A DNA stretch of 48,878 bases. Source: SYFY01 sp031385325 (GTDB lineage Bacteria; Pseudomonadota; Gammaproteobacteria; Pseudomonadales; Azotimanducaceae). The stretch lies in assembly GCA_031385325.1 (NCBI GenBank), contig JANNBJ010000171.1, positions 1-48,878 of the forward strand, read 5' to 3'. Made by a program: the position numbers and the translations under genes. Positions within the stretch are counted from its first letter, which is position 1. Every line of letters begins with the position of its first letter. Shown here piece by piece: positions 1 through 8,154 of the stretch. The notes under the pieces are model-generated. The model searched no databases. It saw only the letters and a program-made list of their open reading frames with translations, and had not been told where the DNA came from.

Positions 1-641
1 GGGCAGACTGTGTGAACCGTCGCGTAGAGAGGTCGCCATAGCAGACATTGCAAGTACGTCACGAACAGCTCGCGCTGCATCGATTGCAGCGCCGAATGTA
101 GCGTCGTTGTCGTTCAAGCTCGCCGCGGTTGCAGCGTAGAGTGAATTTATGACACCGCCTGGGCGGCTTCAGTCGATCGTGAAGACAAGAGAGACATTGA
201 TCACTGCGTTCTGGAAACAGGCCGAGTTGTTTTGATGTCTCGTGGATATGTCAAGCTCAATAGCAAGACCAGTCGGTCGGTCGACCATGACCGACACCGC
301 TTCCGGTTCCCCCTTTCTTCCGCTGTCAGATGCGACGACTCCCCAATCCAGCGTCAGCGATTGTGCAGATCCCCTTGAACTCTCCGCCCGGCGTGTTCAA
401 GCCAATCCTCCAACTTCGGCACCCGCTTAACGCATTGGAAAATGATTTGTTTCTTCCGATCCCATACGCAGCACGTTGTGTGCGACGACAGACGGAATTC
501 ATCCGGGCACCGGTGCAATCGTGTTCCGTCCACTTTGCCTATGTGCCATGAACACGGACCACAGCCAGTGACATCCTGCGCATTCCACCGACCTCACGGG
601 TCCGTCAAAGCGATCGTGCGGACCGACCGCTGAATTTACCC
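1..641. other. Left end without a recognisable complete gene
   Basis: Three short overlapping plus-strand ORFs lie here (242-430, 330-551, 442-633); none shows a recognisable domain or a good ribosome binding site. On the minus strand a frame is open from about position 175 to the window edge, just after an in-frame TGA. It encodes an alanine-rich, helical-looking stretch (reads ...AATAASLND... then ...AARAVRDV...), but has no ATG near its beginning; TTG is the first possible start. It could be the beginning of a gene running off the left edge, or chance. An 8-bp perfect inverted repeat (72-79 with 85-92, loop TCGAT) lies inside that frame. Confidence 0.4.
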
Positions 642-1922
642 ATGAAAACGGGAAATCCCATCATGATTGTTCTGATCACTGCGATCGTGACGATAATCGC
701 CACGGTGATTGTTCTGAACTTCGCGACCGCCGAGAAGAAGATCGAGCAAACGATCGAACGGCGCTACGGAGTCAGCGACCCCGAGTTTTCCCGCACTATG
801 GGGGTGTTGCTCGGGCCAGCGATCATCGGCGGCAACCGCGTCGAGGTGTTGATCAACGGTGACAGGATTTTCCCTGCGATGCTCGAGGCCATCCGCGGCG
901 CCTCTACCAGCATTACCTTCGAGAGCTTCATATACTGGTCTGGCACAACCGGAGAAGAATTCGCCGAGGCGCTCGCCGAACGCGCGCGTACCGGTGTCAA
1001 GGTCCACGTGCTGCTGGATTGGATTGGTAGCAACAAGCTCGAAGAAGAACTTCTCGACACCATGAAGGCGGGGGGCGTTGAAATACGGCGTTTCCACCGA
1101 CCTCATTGGTATAACCTGGCTCGCCTCAATAAACGCACCCATCGCAAGATACTGGTCACCGACGGCATCCTCGGATTCACCGGCGGCGTCGGGATTTCCG
1201 ATCAATGGAAGGGTGATGCGCAAGACCCCGAGCATTGGCGCGATACCCACTTCAAGGTTGAAGGGCCGGTCGTCGCGCAGATGCAGTCAGTTTTTCTCGA
1301 TAACTGGACCAAGACCACCGGCGTGGTCTTGCACGGGGCCGACTATTTCCCCGAACTGGCGTCGGTCGGCACGATTCCGGCACAGATGTTCAGCAGCTCG
1401 CCAAGCAGCGGAAGCGAGAGCATGCATCTGATGTACCTGCTCGCAATCACTGCGGCCGAAGAATCGATTCTTCTCTCCAGCGCATACTTCGTTCCTGACG
1501 GGCTGATCGTCGAGACGCTCGTCGCGGCGTTGAAGCGGGGTGTTCGTGTGCAGATCATCACGCCCGGCAGGAACATCGACAGCGACACGGTGCGCAGTGC
1601 GTCACGCGCGCTCTGGGGTGATCTGCTCGCAGCCGGTGCAGAGATCTACGAGTACCAGCCGACCATGTACCACTGCAAAGTGATGATCGTCGATGAGCTG
1701 ATGGTCTCGGTAGGTTCGACGAATTTCGACAACCGATCATTCCGTCTCAATGATGAGGCGAACCTGAATCTCTACGATACGGCGTTTGCCCGTCAGCAGA
1801 GCGCGATCTTCCGTGACGATTTGACTCATTCGCACCAAATCACGTTCAAGCAGTGGCAGCAGCGGCCGTGGATAGAGAAATTCCGGGAGCACTCCGCAGC
1901 GCTGCTGCGCAGCCAGCTATAA
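642..1922 (+). CDS. Membrane-anchored phospholipase D / cardiolipin synthase family protein
   Basis: A 426-residue protein with two HKD (PLD) motifs. The first is HRKILVTDG with His at about residue 167, followed by FTGG; the second is HCKVMIVDE with His at about 344, followed by VGSTNFDNRSF. Two HKD motifs in one chain and this length fit the ClsB/ClsC type cardiolipin synthases, which transfer a phosphatidyl group between phospholipids. The N-terminus (from the second Met at 663) is one hydrophobic helix, so the catalytic part is probably tethered to the inner membrane. The start is uncertain: neither 642 nor 663 has a strong Shine-Dalgarno sequence. It is transcribed toward the Ku gene, with 207 bp between the two stops. 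A second PLD gene lies at 8752. Substrate is inferred from the family only. Confidence 0.85.
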   Translation: MKTGNPIMIVLITAIVTIIATVIVLNFATAEKKIEQTIERRYGVSDPEFSRTMGVLLGPAIIGGNRVEVLINGDRIFPAMLEAIRGASTSITFESFIYWSGTTGEEFAEALAERARTGVKVHVLLDWIGSNKLEEELLDTMKAGGVEIRRFHRPHWYNLARLNKRTHRKILVTDGILGFTGGVGISDQWKGDAQDPEHWRDTHFKVEGPVVAQMQSVFLDNWTKTTGVVLHGADYFPELASVGTIPAQMFSSSPSSGSESMHLMYLLAITAAEESILLSSAYFVPDGLIVETLVAALKRGVRVQIITPGRNIDSDTVRSASRALWGDLLAAGAEIYEYQPTMYHCKVMIVDELMVSVGSTNFDNRSFRLNDEANLNLYDTAFARQQSAIFRDDLTHSHQITFKQWQQRPWIEKFREHSAALLRSQL

Positions 1923-2129
1923 GCAGCGCCCGGCCCCGCATTGGCAGCATTGACGCCGTCTGGTGCGAACGCTGTGCGGCCTGCCAGCCACGGAGTAGTT
2001 GATCCGCATCACCTCCCGCTGGGGCTGCTGCGCGCAACCTGGGCAATGCCTAGCGAAACAAACAGTCCGCGCAAGGGGCGTATGTGCTGAGGCCGCTAGG
2101 CGATTTGAATACTCGCTAGTCGAGAGAAC

Positions 2130-3032
2130 TCACGCCCGCTTGCGAGCGGTTCGTTTCGCGGCTGCCTTCTTCTTTGGCGCCGCAGCGCCAGCCGGTGCTT
2201 TTCCATCGGCCGAAATCTTTGCAGCCGCTGACGGCTTTCGCTTGGCCAGGCTCTTGGCAAGGAGTTCGGTTAGATCCACAACATTGGAGGCGACGTTTGC
2301 CGAACTGTAATCCTCGATCGGCGTGACGTTTTCAGTGTCGCCGATCTTGACCTTCTGGTTCACCAGCTTCTGGATCGCAGCGGTGAAGGTGTCGGTATAG
2401 TCCCCGGCATCCCATCTGCTCGTCATGTCGTCGATAAGCTGCGCCGCCATTTTCAACTCGCTCGCTTTCAGGTTTACCCCGGTGCGTCCCGCGGCGGGCA
2501 GGTTTAGTTCATCCGCAGGCCGGATTTCGCTCGCCCAGCGGATCGTGTTCAGCATCAACGCCGGCCCCGATGGGATGAGCACTGCCAGGTGTTCCTTGGT
2601 GTGTATGACCACCCTCGCGATGCCAACGACGCCCGCCTGCAACATGGACTCACGCAGCAGCGCGTAGACCTTTTCGCCTTTGCCGATGGGTTCAAGGTAG
2701 TAGGGCCGTTCGAGCAGGGAAAACGAAATCTCGGCGGATTGGACGAAGGCTTCGATCTCGATTGTTTGGGTGGACCTGGGAAATGCCGCCTTGATCTGTT
2801 CATCGCTGAGTACGACATAATCGCCGTCGTCCTGTTTGACACCCTTGACGACATATTCCTTCTCGATCTCCTTGCCGGTGCGCTTGTTGATGCGTTTGTA
2901 GCCCACCGGATCCATGGAACGTTTGTCCAGCCAGTCAAAATTGATGCCGGCCTCCTGTGACGCCGGATAGAGTGCGACCGGAACATGCACGAGGCCGAAG
3001 CTGATTGCTCCCTTCCAGATAGTGCGTGGCAT
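2130..3032 (-). CDS. ku: Non-homologous end-joining protein Ku
   Basis: A 300-residue protein opening MPRTIWKGAISFGLVHVPV, the hallmark start of bacterial Ku. The core Ku beta-barrel fills about residues 1-255; the tail is rich in Lys, Arg and Ala (ends KKKAAAKRTARKRA), like the basic C-terminal extensions of bacterial Ku that touch DNA and assist LigD. Ku homodimers thread onto double-strand break ends and recruit the ligase LigD. The gene lies 49 bp downstream of the LigD polymerase segment on the same strand, so ligD and ku are probably co-transcribed. The start is fixed by the conserved first residues. Such pairs are patchily distributed in Gammaproteobacteria and are often acquired. Confidence 0.96.
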   Translation of the reverse strand: MPRTIWKGAISFGLVHVPVALYPASQEAGINFDWLDKRSMDPVGYKRINKRTGKEIEKEYVVKGVKQDDGDYVVLSDEQIKAAFPRSTQTIEIEAFVQSAEISFSLLERPYYLEPIGKGEKVYALLRESMLQAGVVGIARVVIHTKEHLAVLIPSGPALMLNTIRWASEIRPADELNLPAAGRTGVNLKASELKMAAQLIDDMTSRWDAGDYTDTFTAAIQKLVNQKVKIGDTENVTPIEDYSSANVASNVVDLTELLAKSLAKRKPSAAAKISADGKAPAGAAAPKKKAAAKRTARKRA

Positions 3033-3081
3033 AAAGGCTCCTGGTGAATCGGCGCAGAGGATGCGCCGACAGAATTGTTGA

Positions 3082-3909
3082 TCAAACCTTCTGGCGGATT
3101 CGTCGACCCGGCCTCGCCGGCAGCGGCGTTTCGGATTGGTAATCCAGCATTTCCATAGCAGTGGTCAGTTGCCGTGCCGCGCGGGCGTAGCCTTTCCACG
3201 GCTCGTTGCCCTGGCCCAGGCGCGCGTGCACCGTGCGCACGGTCCACTGATCGCCCGCCGTGAGAGATCCAAGTTCGCTCCATTCGACGGGAACCGAGAT
3301 ACCCAGGCCGGGGCGGGCACGTGCCGACCACGCGCACACGGTCGTCGCGCCTCGACGGTTGCGCAGGTAGTCGATGAAGATCCTGCCAACGCGATTCTTC
3401 GGGCCACTTTTCGCCACGAATCGTTCCGGAATGGTGCTAGCCATGTGCCGCACGATCGATTGCGAGAAGCCCTGCACGGTTTCCCAGTCGTGCACCTTGC
3501 GTACCGGCACCACGACGTGCAGTCCCTTACCGCCACTGGTCTTCAGGAACGCCGTTAACCCAAGCTGCTTGAGAAAGGCGTGTACCAGCTCGGCCGCTTC
3601 CTGCATGGTTGTCCACGGCACGCCCCCTCCGGGGTCGAGGTCGAACATCATGCGGTCGGGGTGCGCGAACGAATTCGAGCTGGCATTGAGCGTGTGGAAT
3701 TCGACGACATTCCACTGCGCTGCGGACAGCAATCCCTTCCGGTCGCCCACTTCGACCATCGGTGGATGGCCGGGATCCAGAGATCGATCGAGTTGGTGAA
3801 TGCCTGGCAGATTCCCGGTTGCTGCGTGCTTCTGGAAAAACAACTCGCCGTGCACGCCATCGGGTGCGCGCACGAGCGATACGGGCCGACCCTTGAGGTG
3901 CGCCATCAT
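3082..3909 (-). CDS. ligD: LigD polymerase/primase domain (C-terminal segment, out of frame with the ligase part)
   Basis: The open frame from the first ATG codes 275 residues of the LigD polymerase domain (AEP primase-polymerase family). It includes MMFDLDPGG, with the metal-binding Asp-x-Asp, and the SGGKGLHVVVPV nucleotide-binding strand. The domain fills gaps at broken ends, preferably with ribonucleotides. Homology does not begin at this ATG: the same frame continues upstream to about 4025 and encodes the conserved family start (VTHPERVIDP...GITK...LVRYYN) without any ATG, GTG or TTG. About 35 conserved residues would therefore be lost if translation began at 3909. The segment is normally fused to the ligase domain; here it lies in the -1 frame relative to the upstream ligase ORF, with the A8 run at 4023-4030 at the junction. 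Whether it is expressed as a fusion, separately or not at all cannot be told from sequence. Confidence 0.85.
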   Translation of the reverse strand: MMAHLKGRPVSLVRAPDGVHGELFFQKHAATGNLPGIHQLDRSLDPGHPPMVEVGDRKGLLSAAQWNVVEFHTLNASSNSFAHPDRMMFDLDPGGGVPWTTMQEAAELVHAFLKQLGLTAFLKTSGGKGLHVVVPVRKVHDWETVQGFSQSIVRHMASTIPERFVAKSGPKNRVGRIFIDYLRNRRGATTVCAWSARARPGLGISVPVEWSELGSLTAGDQWTVRTVHARLGQGNEPWKGYARAARQLTTAMEMLDYQSETPLPARPGRRIRQKV

Positions 3910-3974
3910 CAGACTGCCGACCAGGTTGTAGTAACGGACCAGCTCAATCTTGGTAATCCCGGTGCTCGGATCGA

Positions 3975-5681
3975 TTACCCGTTCCGGATGGGTGACTTGA
4001 AGGTCAGTGGACAGCGCATGCGTTTTTTTTCGCCGCCGCTGCCCCGCGTTGAGGTCTTCTTCGTGTGTTGCGCATGTTCCCGAACGATAGTCCGGGTCGC
4101 TTTGTCAGTTCGCAAGCCGTGGAAAACCGCATGACGGAGGAGGCCATTGCGGGACCATTCACCGAACGAGACCTCCGCCACCAATTCAGGTTTCACCCAG
4201 CGAGGATGGCCTTCGATCACAGTCGAGTTCGAGAACGGACTAGAGTTTGCAGAAAGCGCTTCGACCAGGCCCTCGAGATTCAGGAGAGTTCGGTTGCTGA
4301 AGCCGGTTCCAACCTTACCCGCGTAGAGCAGAGCGCCTTTGTCGTCGTGCACGCCCAGCAACAACGCGCCGATGCCGACACGCCCGCCTCGCGGGGCGGT
4401 GTATCCGCCGATCACAAATTCCTGGCGCTGGCCGCACTTGATTTTTATCCAGGCAGGGGAACGGTGCGACACGTACTTCGAGTCGCGTCGTTTTGCAACA
4501 ATGCCCTCCAAGCTAAGTTTGCAGGCTGAGGTAATCACGCTTTGCAGTGGTGCATCGAACACTTTGCTCAAGCGCACGGTATCCGAGGTTATGGACTGGA
4601 GCGCACGTTCCAGAACGGCACGCCGCGAAGCGAGGGTTACACCACGCAAGTCGTGACCGGCAAAAAAAGGCAGGTCGAACAAATACAGGACGATGTTCCG
4701 GGTCGCCGCTGACTCAAACGATTGTTGCAATGCGCCGAAATCCGGCACGCCATCCTCGTTGGGGACGACGATCTCGCCGTCATACCAGCCGCTTGGCAGT
4801 CTCATTTTGGCGATTTCGCTGTGCAAATGCTGGAGCCTGGAGGTCCAGTCTTTGCCGTTGCGCGTGAACAGCTTGATATCCGCTCCGTCGATCCGGCTCA
4901 GCAGACGATACCCGTCGAACTTGATCTCGTAGAGCCAGTCCTGCGGCGCCGCCGGGAGGAGCTGGACCAGTGTTGCAAGTTGGGGGGAAAGCTTCGCGGG
5001 GAGTGCGAACTTGATCGCTCCTGGTGGCAGTTCGATTGCCGTGTGCAAAGGTTTCGCTATCTCCTTGACCCTGGGAGAAGGACTGCCGGCCCCGGTCGAG
5101 TGCCGCGACGATCCGTCCGGCGGCGTAGACGGTACGATGACGCTGTCGGGAAATTCGTCTACCACACTGAAGTCAACGGAACGCCGAACGAACTCGTCCT
5201 TCTCCTTGATGAGTAACCACGGTTCCTGTTTTTCGCCCTTGGCCTTCATGCGCACCAGAACCCACTTGCCGTGCAGCTTCTGACCATGCAGTTCGAATTT
5301 CAGGAGACCGGCGCGATAGGACTCGCGGGGATTCCCGAGCGGAACCCAGGTCCCCCAGTCCCAGATCAGCACTCGTCCGGCGCCGTATTGCTTAGGCGGA
5401 ATCGTGCCTTCGAAGCCCGCATAAGCAACCGGATGGTCTTCGACGTGGACCGCCATGCGTTTGTCCCTGGAATCGAAACTGGGTCCTTTTGGCACCGCCC
5501 AGCTCTTCATGGTTCCGTCCAGTTCCAGGCGAAAGTCGTAATGCAGCTTACGGGCCCAATGCTTCTGGATGACGAACGACAGAGTGCCGGTTTCGGCGCC
5601 AGCCATTGCGGCGGGTTCCGGAGTCACCGAGAAATTGCGCTTGGTTTGGTATTGCCTCAGTGCGCGATCAGCAGCACTCAC
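3975..5681 (-). CDS. ligD: LigD phosphoesterase plus ATP-dependent DNA ligase domains (N-terminal segment)
   Basis: From the proposed GTG start this is 568 residues. The 3'-phosphoesterase domain covers about residues 30-150 (HWARKLHYDFRLELDG, later HVEDHPVAYAGFEGTIP). The ligase domain follows, with motif I EIKFDGYRLL whose Lys at about 254 is the adenylated residue, and the usual OB-fold to about 540. It seals NHEJ breaks and trims 3' ends. GTG at 5681 is preferred over ATG at 5780 because an AGGGAG sits 8 bp before it and the upstream 33 residues are low-complexity, encoded partly by a heptamer repeat. The frame stops 16 codons after an A8 run; a -1 change there joins it exactly to the polymerase domain, giving about 865 residues, near the usual size of three-domain LigD. 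Confidence 0.9.
   Translation of the reverse strand: MSAADRALRQYQTKRNFSVTPEPAAMAGAETGTLSFVIQKHWARKLHYDFRLELDGTMKSWAVPKGPSFDSRDKRMAVHVEDHPVAYAGFEGTIPPKQYGAGRVLIWDWGTWVPLGNPRESYRAGLLKFELHGQKLHGKWVLVRMKAKGEKQEPWLLIKEKDEFVRRSVDFSVVDEFPDSVIVPSTPPDGSSRHSTGAGSPSPRVKEIAKPLHTAIELPPGAIKFALPAKLSPQLATLVQLLPAAPQDWLYEIKFDGYRLLSRIDGADIKLFTRNGKDWTSRLQHLHSEIAKMRLPSGWYDGEIVVPNEDGVPDFGALQQSFESAATRNIVLYLFDLPFFAGHDLRGVTLASRRAVLERALQSITSDTVRLSKVFDAPLQSVITSACKLSLEGIVAKRRDSKYVSHRSPAWIKIKCGQRQEFVIGGYTAPRGGRVGIGALLLGVHDDKGALLYAGKVGTGFSNRTLLNLEGLVEALSANSSPFSNSTVIEGHPRWVKPELVAEVSFGEWSRNGLLRHAVFHGLRTDKATRTIVREHAQHTKKTSTRGSGGEKKRMRCPLTFKSPIRNG
4023..4030 (-). other. ligD: A8 run with in-frame A_AAA_AAA heptamer at the LigD frame junction
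   Basis: On the coding (minus) strand the ligase frame reads GAA AAA AAA CGC. The last A of GAA plus the two AAA codons form the classic -1 slippery heptamer A_AAA_AAA. A single -1 slip, or one extra A, continues as AAA ACG CAT GCG and runs directly into the conserved start of the polymerase domain. I see no convincing stimulatory structure downstream (only a 4-bp TGAC/GTCA stem and the palindrome CGCATGCG) and no strong internal Shine-Dalgarno upstream. The junction may be a sequencing homopolymer error, a true indel, transcriptional slippage or programmed frameshifting. Confidence 0.8.
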
Positions 5682-5735
5682 TGTTGTTGCTCCCTCGTTA
5701 CCCTGCCTTGCAGCCCGAGATTGACAGTAAGGCCG

Positions 5736-5763
5736 CTCTCGCCTCTCGCCTCTCGTCTCTCGC
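5736..5763. repeat. Four tandem copies of a 7-bp repeat (CTCTCGC, one variant CTCTCGT)
   Basis: Four contiguous heptamers are visible: three CTCTCGC and one CTCTCGT. They lie 55 bp upstream of the preferred ligD GTG start and inside the 99-bp extension that would be translated if ligD began at the ATG at 5780. Because 7 is not a multiple of 3, gain or loss of a unit would shift the frame from that upstream ATG, or change promoter spacing. Confidence 0.9.
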
Positions 5764-5781
5764 ATGAGTCGAGATGCCATG

Positions 5782-6369
5782 TTGAATGTACGAGAGGAAC
5801 AGTAGCGGCCAAAGGGTCGAGCATCGGTGCGCTGCCGCGCCTAATACAGCACGGGAACCTTACTCTGAGCGGCAGCGGCACTGCCCTGATGCGAGGAGCG
5901 AGGCCAAAGTCGACGTCAAGGATAAGCAGTCATACCACCCTCGCGACGAACCTTCATGAATTCTCCGCCTTAGCGGTTTGCAGGCCGCATCAACCTGCTC
6001 ATCGCTCTTCAACATCGTCCGCCACTGAGGATGATCGTCAGTGTCGCCTCCATTCGCGCGACGGAAGGCAAAGCACTCCTTGAATAAAAATCATCCGACA
6101 CCGCGCTGGATTCACCAATGGAAATCTCAGACACATCAGTATTTGCACTGCTTAAACGGTTGTTTTGATAAATATGGTCGGCTCCTATTCCGTATGGATT
6201 GCAGTGAGTAAAAGAGGTGACATCATTCCTTCCAGGCATCGTCCACCAAGGCTGCTTCTATTTTTCGGGTTGTTGGTTGTCTGTGTTCGATATCGTACAG
6301 AACGGGCTTCACTCCGCCACATATCGTGTGATAGCTGAAGATCATTCCAATCACTGCGGAGCAGATAAA
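5782..6369. other. Gene-poor spacer between ligD and the stress cluster
   Basis: About 590 bp with no ORF that looks real on either strand. The plus-strand ORF 5271-6083 mainly mirrors ligD, and the minus ORFs 6009-6239 and 6185-6472 have no recognisable content. Parts (about 6110-6190 and 6240-6320) are visibly more AT-rich than the surrounding genes. It should contain the ligD promoter and the promoter of the small membrane gene at 6370, but I could not pick out convincing -35/-10 pairs. Confidence 0.6.
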
Positions 6370-6516
6370 ATGTTAGAAACTGTTGCGATAATCCTTCTCG
6401 TCCTTTGGGCACTTGGGATGGTGTCGTCCTACACCATAGGTGGGCTGATCCACATTCTGTTGGTCGTTGCACTTATTGTTCTGCTGTTTCGGTTTATCCG
6501 AGGCAGGGCGATCTGA
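6370..6516 (+). CDS. lmo0937-type small membrane protein
   Basis: A 48-residue peptide beginning MLETVAIILLVLWALG, followed by a conserved SSYTIGGLIHILL block, a second hydrophobic stretch and a basic end (RFIRGRAI). This pattern is that of the lmo0937 family of two-helix inner-membrane peptides, common in proteobacteria next to stress genes; their function is not known. The start at 6370 is supported by GGAG 9 bp upstream and by the family's usual first residues (ML-x-T-I/V-A). The longer ORF from 6217 merely extends this frame upstream. It precedes a run of small envelope genes on the same strand. Confidence 0.85.
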   Translation: MLETVAIILLVLWALGMVSSYTIGGLIHILLVVALIVLLFRFIRGRAI

Positions 6517-6535
6517 TCAACAGGAGCGTCTGGAA

Positions 6536-6811
6536 ATGGAGATCCAGAATCTATTGGAATTCGCCACAACTGTTGCTGGGTTCGTCGCACTGATGGGAGT
6601 CCGCGGACTACGGCGACGTGATGATCGCGTTCACTCTGGCGGACGCCTCGAGCGATCGGCGCGTCTTGGTGTGCTGGTCAAGTTTGACCTGCCCAGAGTC
6701 ACGTTGCCTGAGTTCAAAGAACTTTCGTCAGTTGCGCGTCCATCAGCTTCAAAGACCCAGACAATGTACGAGAGCGTACCGACCGAAGTGGATGAGGTGC
6801 CTTACCTTTAA
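6536..6811 (+). CDS. Small hypothetical protein
   Basis: A possible 91-residue product starting MEIQNLLEFATTVAGFVALMG, with one short hydrophobic stretch near the N-terminus and a charged, feature-poor remainder. It has an AGGAG about 10 bp before the ATG and fits between two genes of the same strand, which is the only support. No family is recognised. It could equally be non-coding sequence; the alternative plus frame opening at 6618 leads into the next gene without a plausible start. Confidence 0.3.
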   Translation: MEIQNLLEFATTVAGFVALMGVRGLRRRDDRVHSGGRLERSARLGVLVKFDLPRVTLPEFKELSSVARPSASKTQTMYESVPTEVDEVPYL

Positions 6812-6881
6812 AACACAGGTCGACCCGAATGAAAGTGCAAAAAATATCCGGTGTCGTCCCCAATCAATCAAGGAGAAGACT

Positions 6882-7232
6882 ATGACCAATTTCGAATCGT
6901 TGTCACCTGCAGAAGGCACAACGCTTAATACCCTCAAGGGTGGGATAGAGCGAACCGCAGTCGGCGCCCATGGCGTTATCAGGAACGCGACAGATGCGGT
7001 GCATCCAGCCCTGGACCATGTGGCTGCCAGCTCGCACAGCGCTGTCGACAAGGCGTCTGGCATCGCATCGCACGCGGCAGAAGCTGTGGGCGTAAAAGGC
7101 GCGGAGCTGAGAAATGCTCAGGCCAGACTGACTGAGACAGCCAGCAAATACGTTCGTCAACACCCGCTTGTGGTGCTGGGGGTGGCTGCCGCAGTCGGTT
7201 TTACTGCCAGTCGATATATCTCCAGATCCTGA
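6882..7232 (+). CDS. YqjD/ElaB-like (DUF883 type) membrane-anchored protein
   Basis: A 116-residue protein: an Ala/His/Val-rich helical region (HVAASSHSAVDKASGIASHAA), an amphipathic segment, and a single C-terminal transmembrane helix after the hallmark YVRQHPLVVLGVAAAVGF. This is the architecture of the YqjD/ElaB/YgaM family, whose E. coli members are C-tail-anchored and reported to bind ribosomes in stationary phase. The ATG at 6882 follows AGGAGA at good spacing. The next two genes resemble YqjE and YqjK, so this is probably a yqjDEK-like operon. Ribosome binding here is only inferred. Confidence 0.8.
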   Translation: MTNFESLSPAEGTTLNTLKGGIERTAVGAHGVIRNATDAVHPALDHVAASSHSAVDKASGIASHAAEAVGVKGAELRNAQARLTETASKYVRQHPLVVLGVAAAVGFTASRYISRS

Positions 7233-7248
7233 CAGTCGCGGAGCGCCG

Positions 7249-7713
7249 ATGGTGAGACCATCGCCTTTGCCACACCACGAGATGCCAATCGAGCCGGTGA
7301 TGCCTGAAGAAGAACCTGCTGAGGCGACCAACAGTCCCTCAGCAGGGATCGTTGCTGACGCGGCCGCGCTGACTGGTGCCGTGCGGCTGGCGGTGGGGGA
7401 ACTGCTGAACCTGTTCACACTGGAAACCCGGCTTGCGATTCGCAGCCTGCTGACGATGCTGCTGGCATTTCTGGGGATGATCGTGTTGTTGGCGACAGCG
7501 TGGGTTGGCAGCATGGTCGCACTTACGCTGTTGTTTGTTCGGCTCGGATTTATTCCGGTATTCGCCGTGCTGGTGGTGGTTGCTCTCAATCTCGTGATGC
7601 TTCCGTTTCTACGGCGACTCATCCAGAGTCGTCTTGCCACGCTTGGCTATCCTGTGACGCGCGCGACACTGACGAATGCGCTGGTTCACTTGCGTGGCGG
7701 TGTTTTGTCATGA
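7249..7713 (+). CDS. YqjE-like phage holin superfamily III membrane protein
   Basis: A 154-residue protein with an N-terminal Pro/Glu-rich region, then two strong transmembrane segments (about residues 70-95 and 100-125) separated by a short loop, and a basic C-terminus. Sequence such as AVRLAVGELLNLFTLETRLAIRSL before the first helix is typical of YqjE-type proteins (Phage_holin_3_6 family). GGAG 6 bp upstream supports the ATG at 7249; ATG 7282 is an alternative. It follows the YqjD-like gene by 16 bp and overlaps the next gene by 4 bp (ATGA). The family name does not imply a lysis role; function is unknown. Confidence 0.75.
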   Translation: MVRPSPLPHHEMPIEPVMPEEEPAEATNSPSAGIVADAAALTGAVRLAVGELLNLFTLETRLAIRSLLTMLLAFLGMIVLLATAWVGSMVALTLLFVRLGFIPVFAVLVVVALNLVMLPFLRRLIQSRLATLGYPVTRATLTNALVHLRGGVLS

Positions 7714-8042
7714 CAACTCATCGGGGGTACGTGGGCAGCAAGGGTTTGGAAAACGCGATGACAGAATCATCGCATCACCTGCTTCAATACTGCCAACGAA
7801 TGGGATCTGTCGCAGTCGATCTGAGAGCGGATAGTCGTCGTGTTGTGACGAGTTTTCCTGCCCTGGCTTTAGCCATGTGGTTTGGCGTGCTGGTTGAACG
7901 CGGTCTACGCAGTGGCGAAGCCTCGGCACAATTCCCGCGCAGATTTGTTCGATCGTTGTTGAATGCACTTCCCGTCATCACTGTCTGGCAAACAGTTCGA
8001 AAGGCGACCTGGCGCGAAGTGAAAACAAACAAGGTCACCTGA
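7710..8042 (+). CDS. Small hypothetical protein, third gene of a yqjDEK-like operon
   Basis: A 110-residue product whose ATG overlaps the stop of the YqjE-like gene (ATGA), which decides the start; the frame itself is open from 7500. It has a short hydrophobic patch (FPALALAMWFGVLVE) and a basic C-terminal half (RRFVRSLLNALPVITVWQTVRKATWREVK). The position corresponds to yqjK in the E. coli yqjCDEK operon, but sequence similarity is not obvious to me. It is probably membrane-associated; no function is proposed. Confidence 0.6.
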   Translation: MTTHRGYVGSKGLENAMTESSHHLLQYCQRMGSVAVDLRADSRRVVTSFPALALAMWFGVLVERGLRSGEASAQFPRRFVRSLLNALPVITVWQTVRKATWREVKTNKVT

Positions 8043-8154
8043 TCCGTCTGCTTGCGTACAGATGAATGGATGCCAAGAGTGCATGGTTCAACTTGGTATG
8101 GCGCACCGACTGAATTCGAATTTCCAACTACCGCGCCGGCCGCTAGGTTAAAAA

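Noticed and set aside
2555..3337. Minus-strand ORF of 260 codons over ku and ligD
   Set aside because: A shifted frame of Ku; the Ku frame carries the conserved family sequence.
5271..6083. Plus-strand ORF of 270 codons across the ligD start
   Set aside because: More than half mirrors the ligD phosphoesterase domain; no domain and no ribosome binding site.
7249..7713. Prophage holin as a sign of a phage remnant
   Set aside because: The holin superfamily match is of the YqjE type and the neighbours are YqjD-like and stress genes; no phage genes are present.
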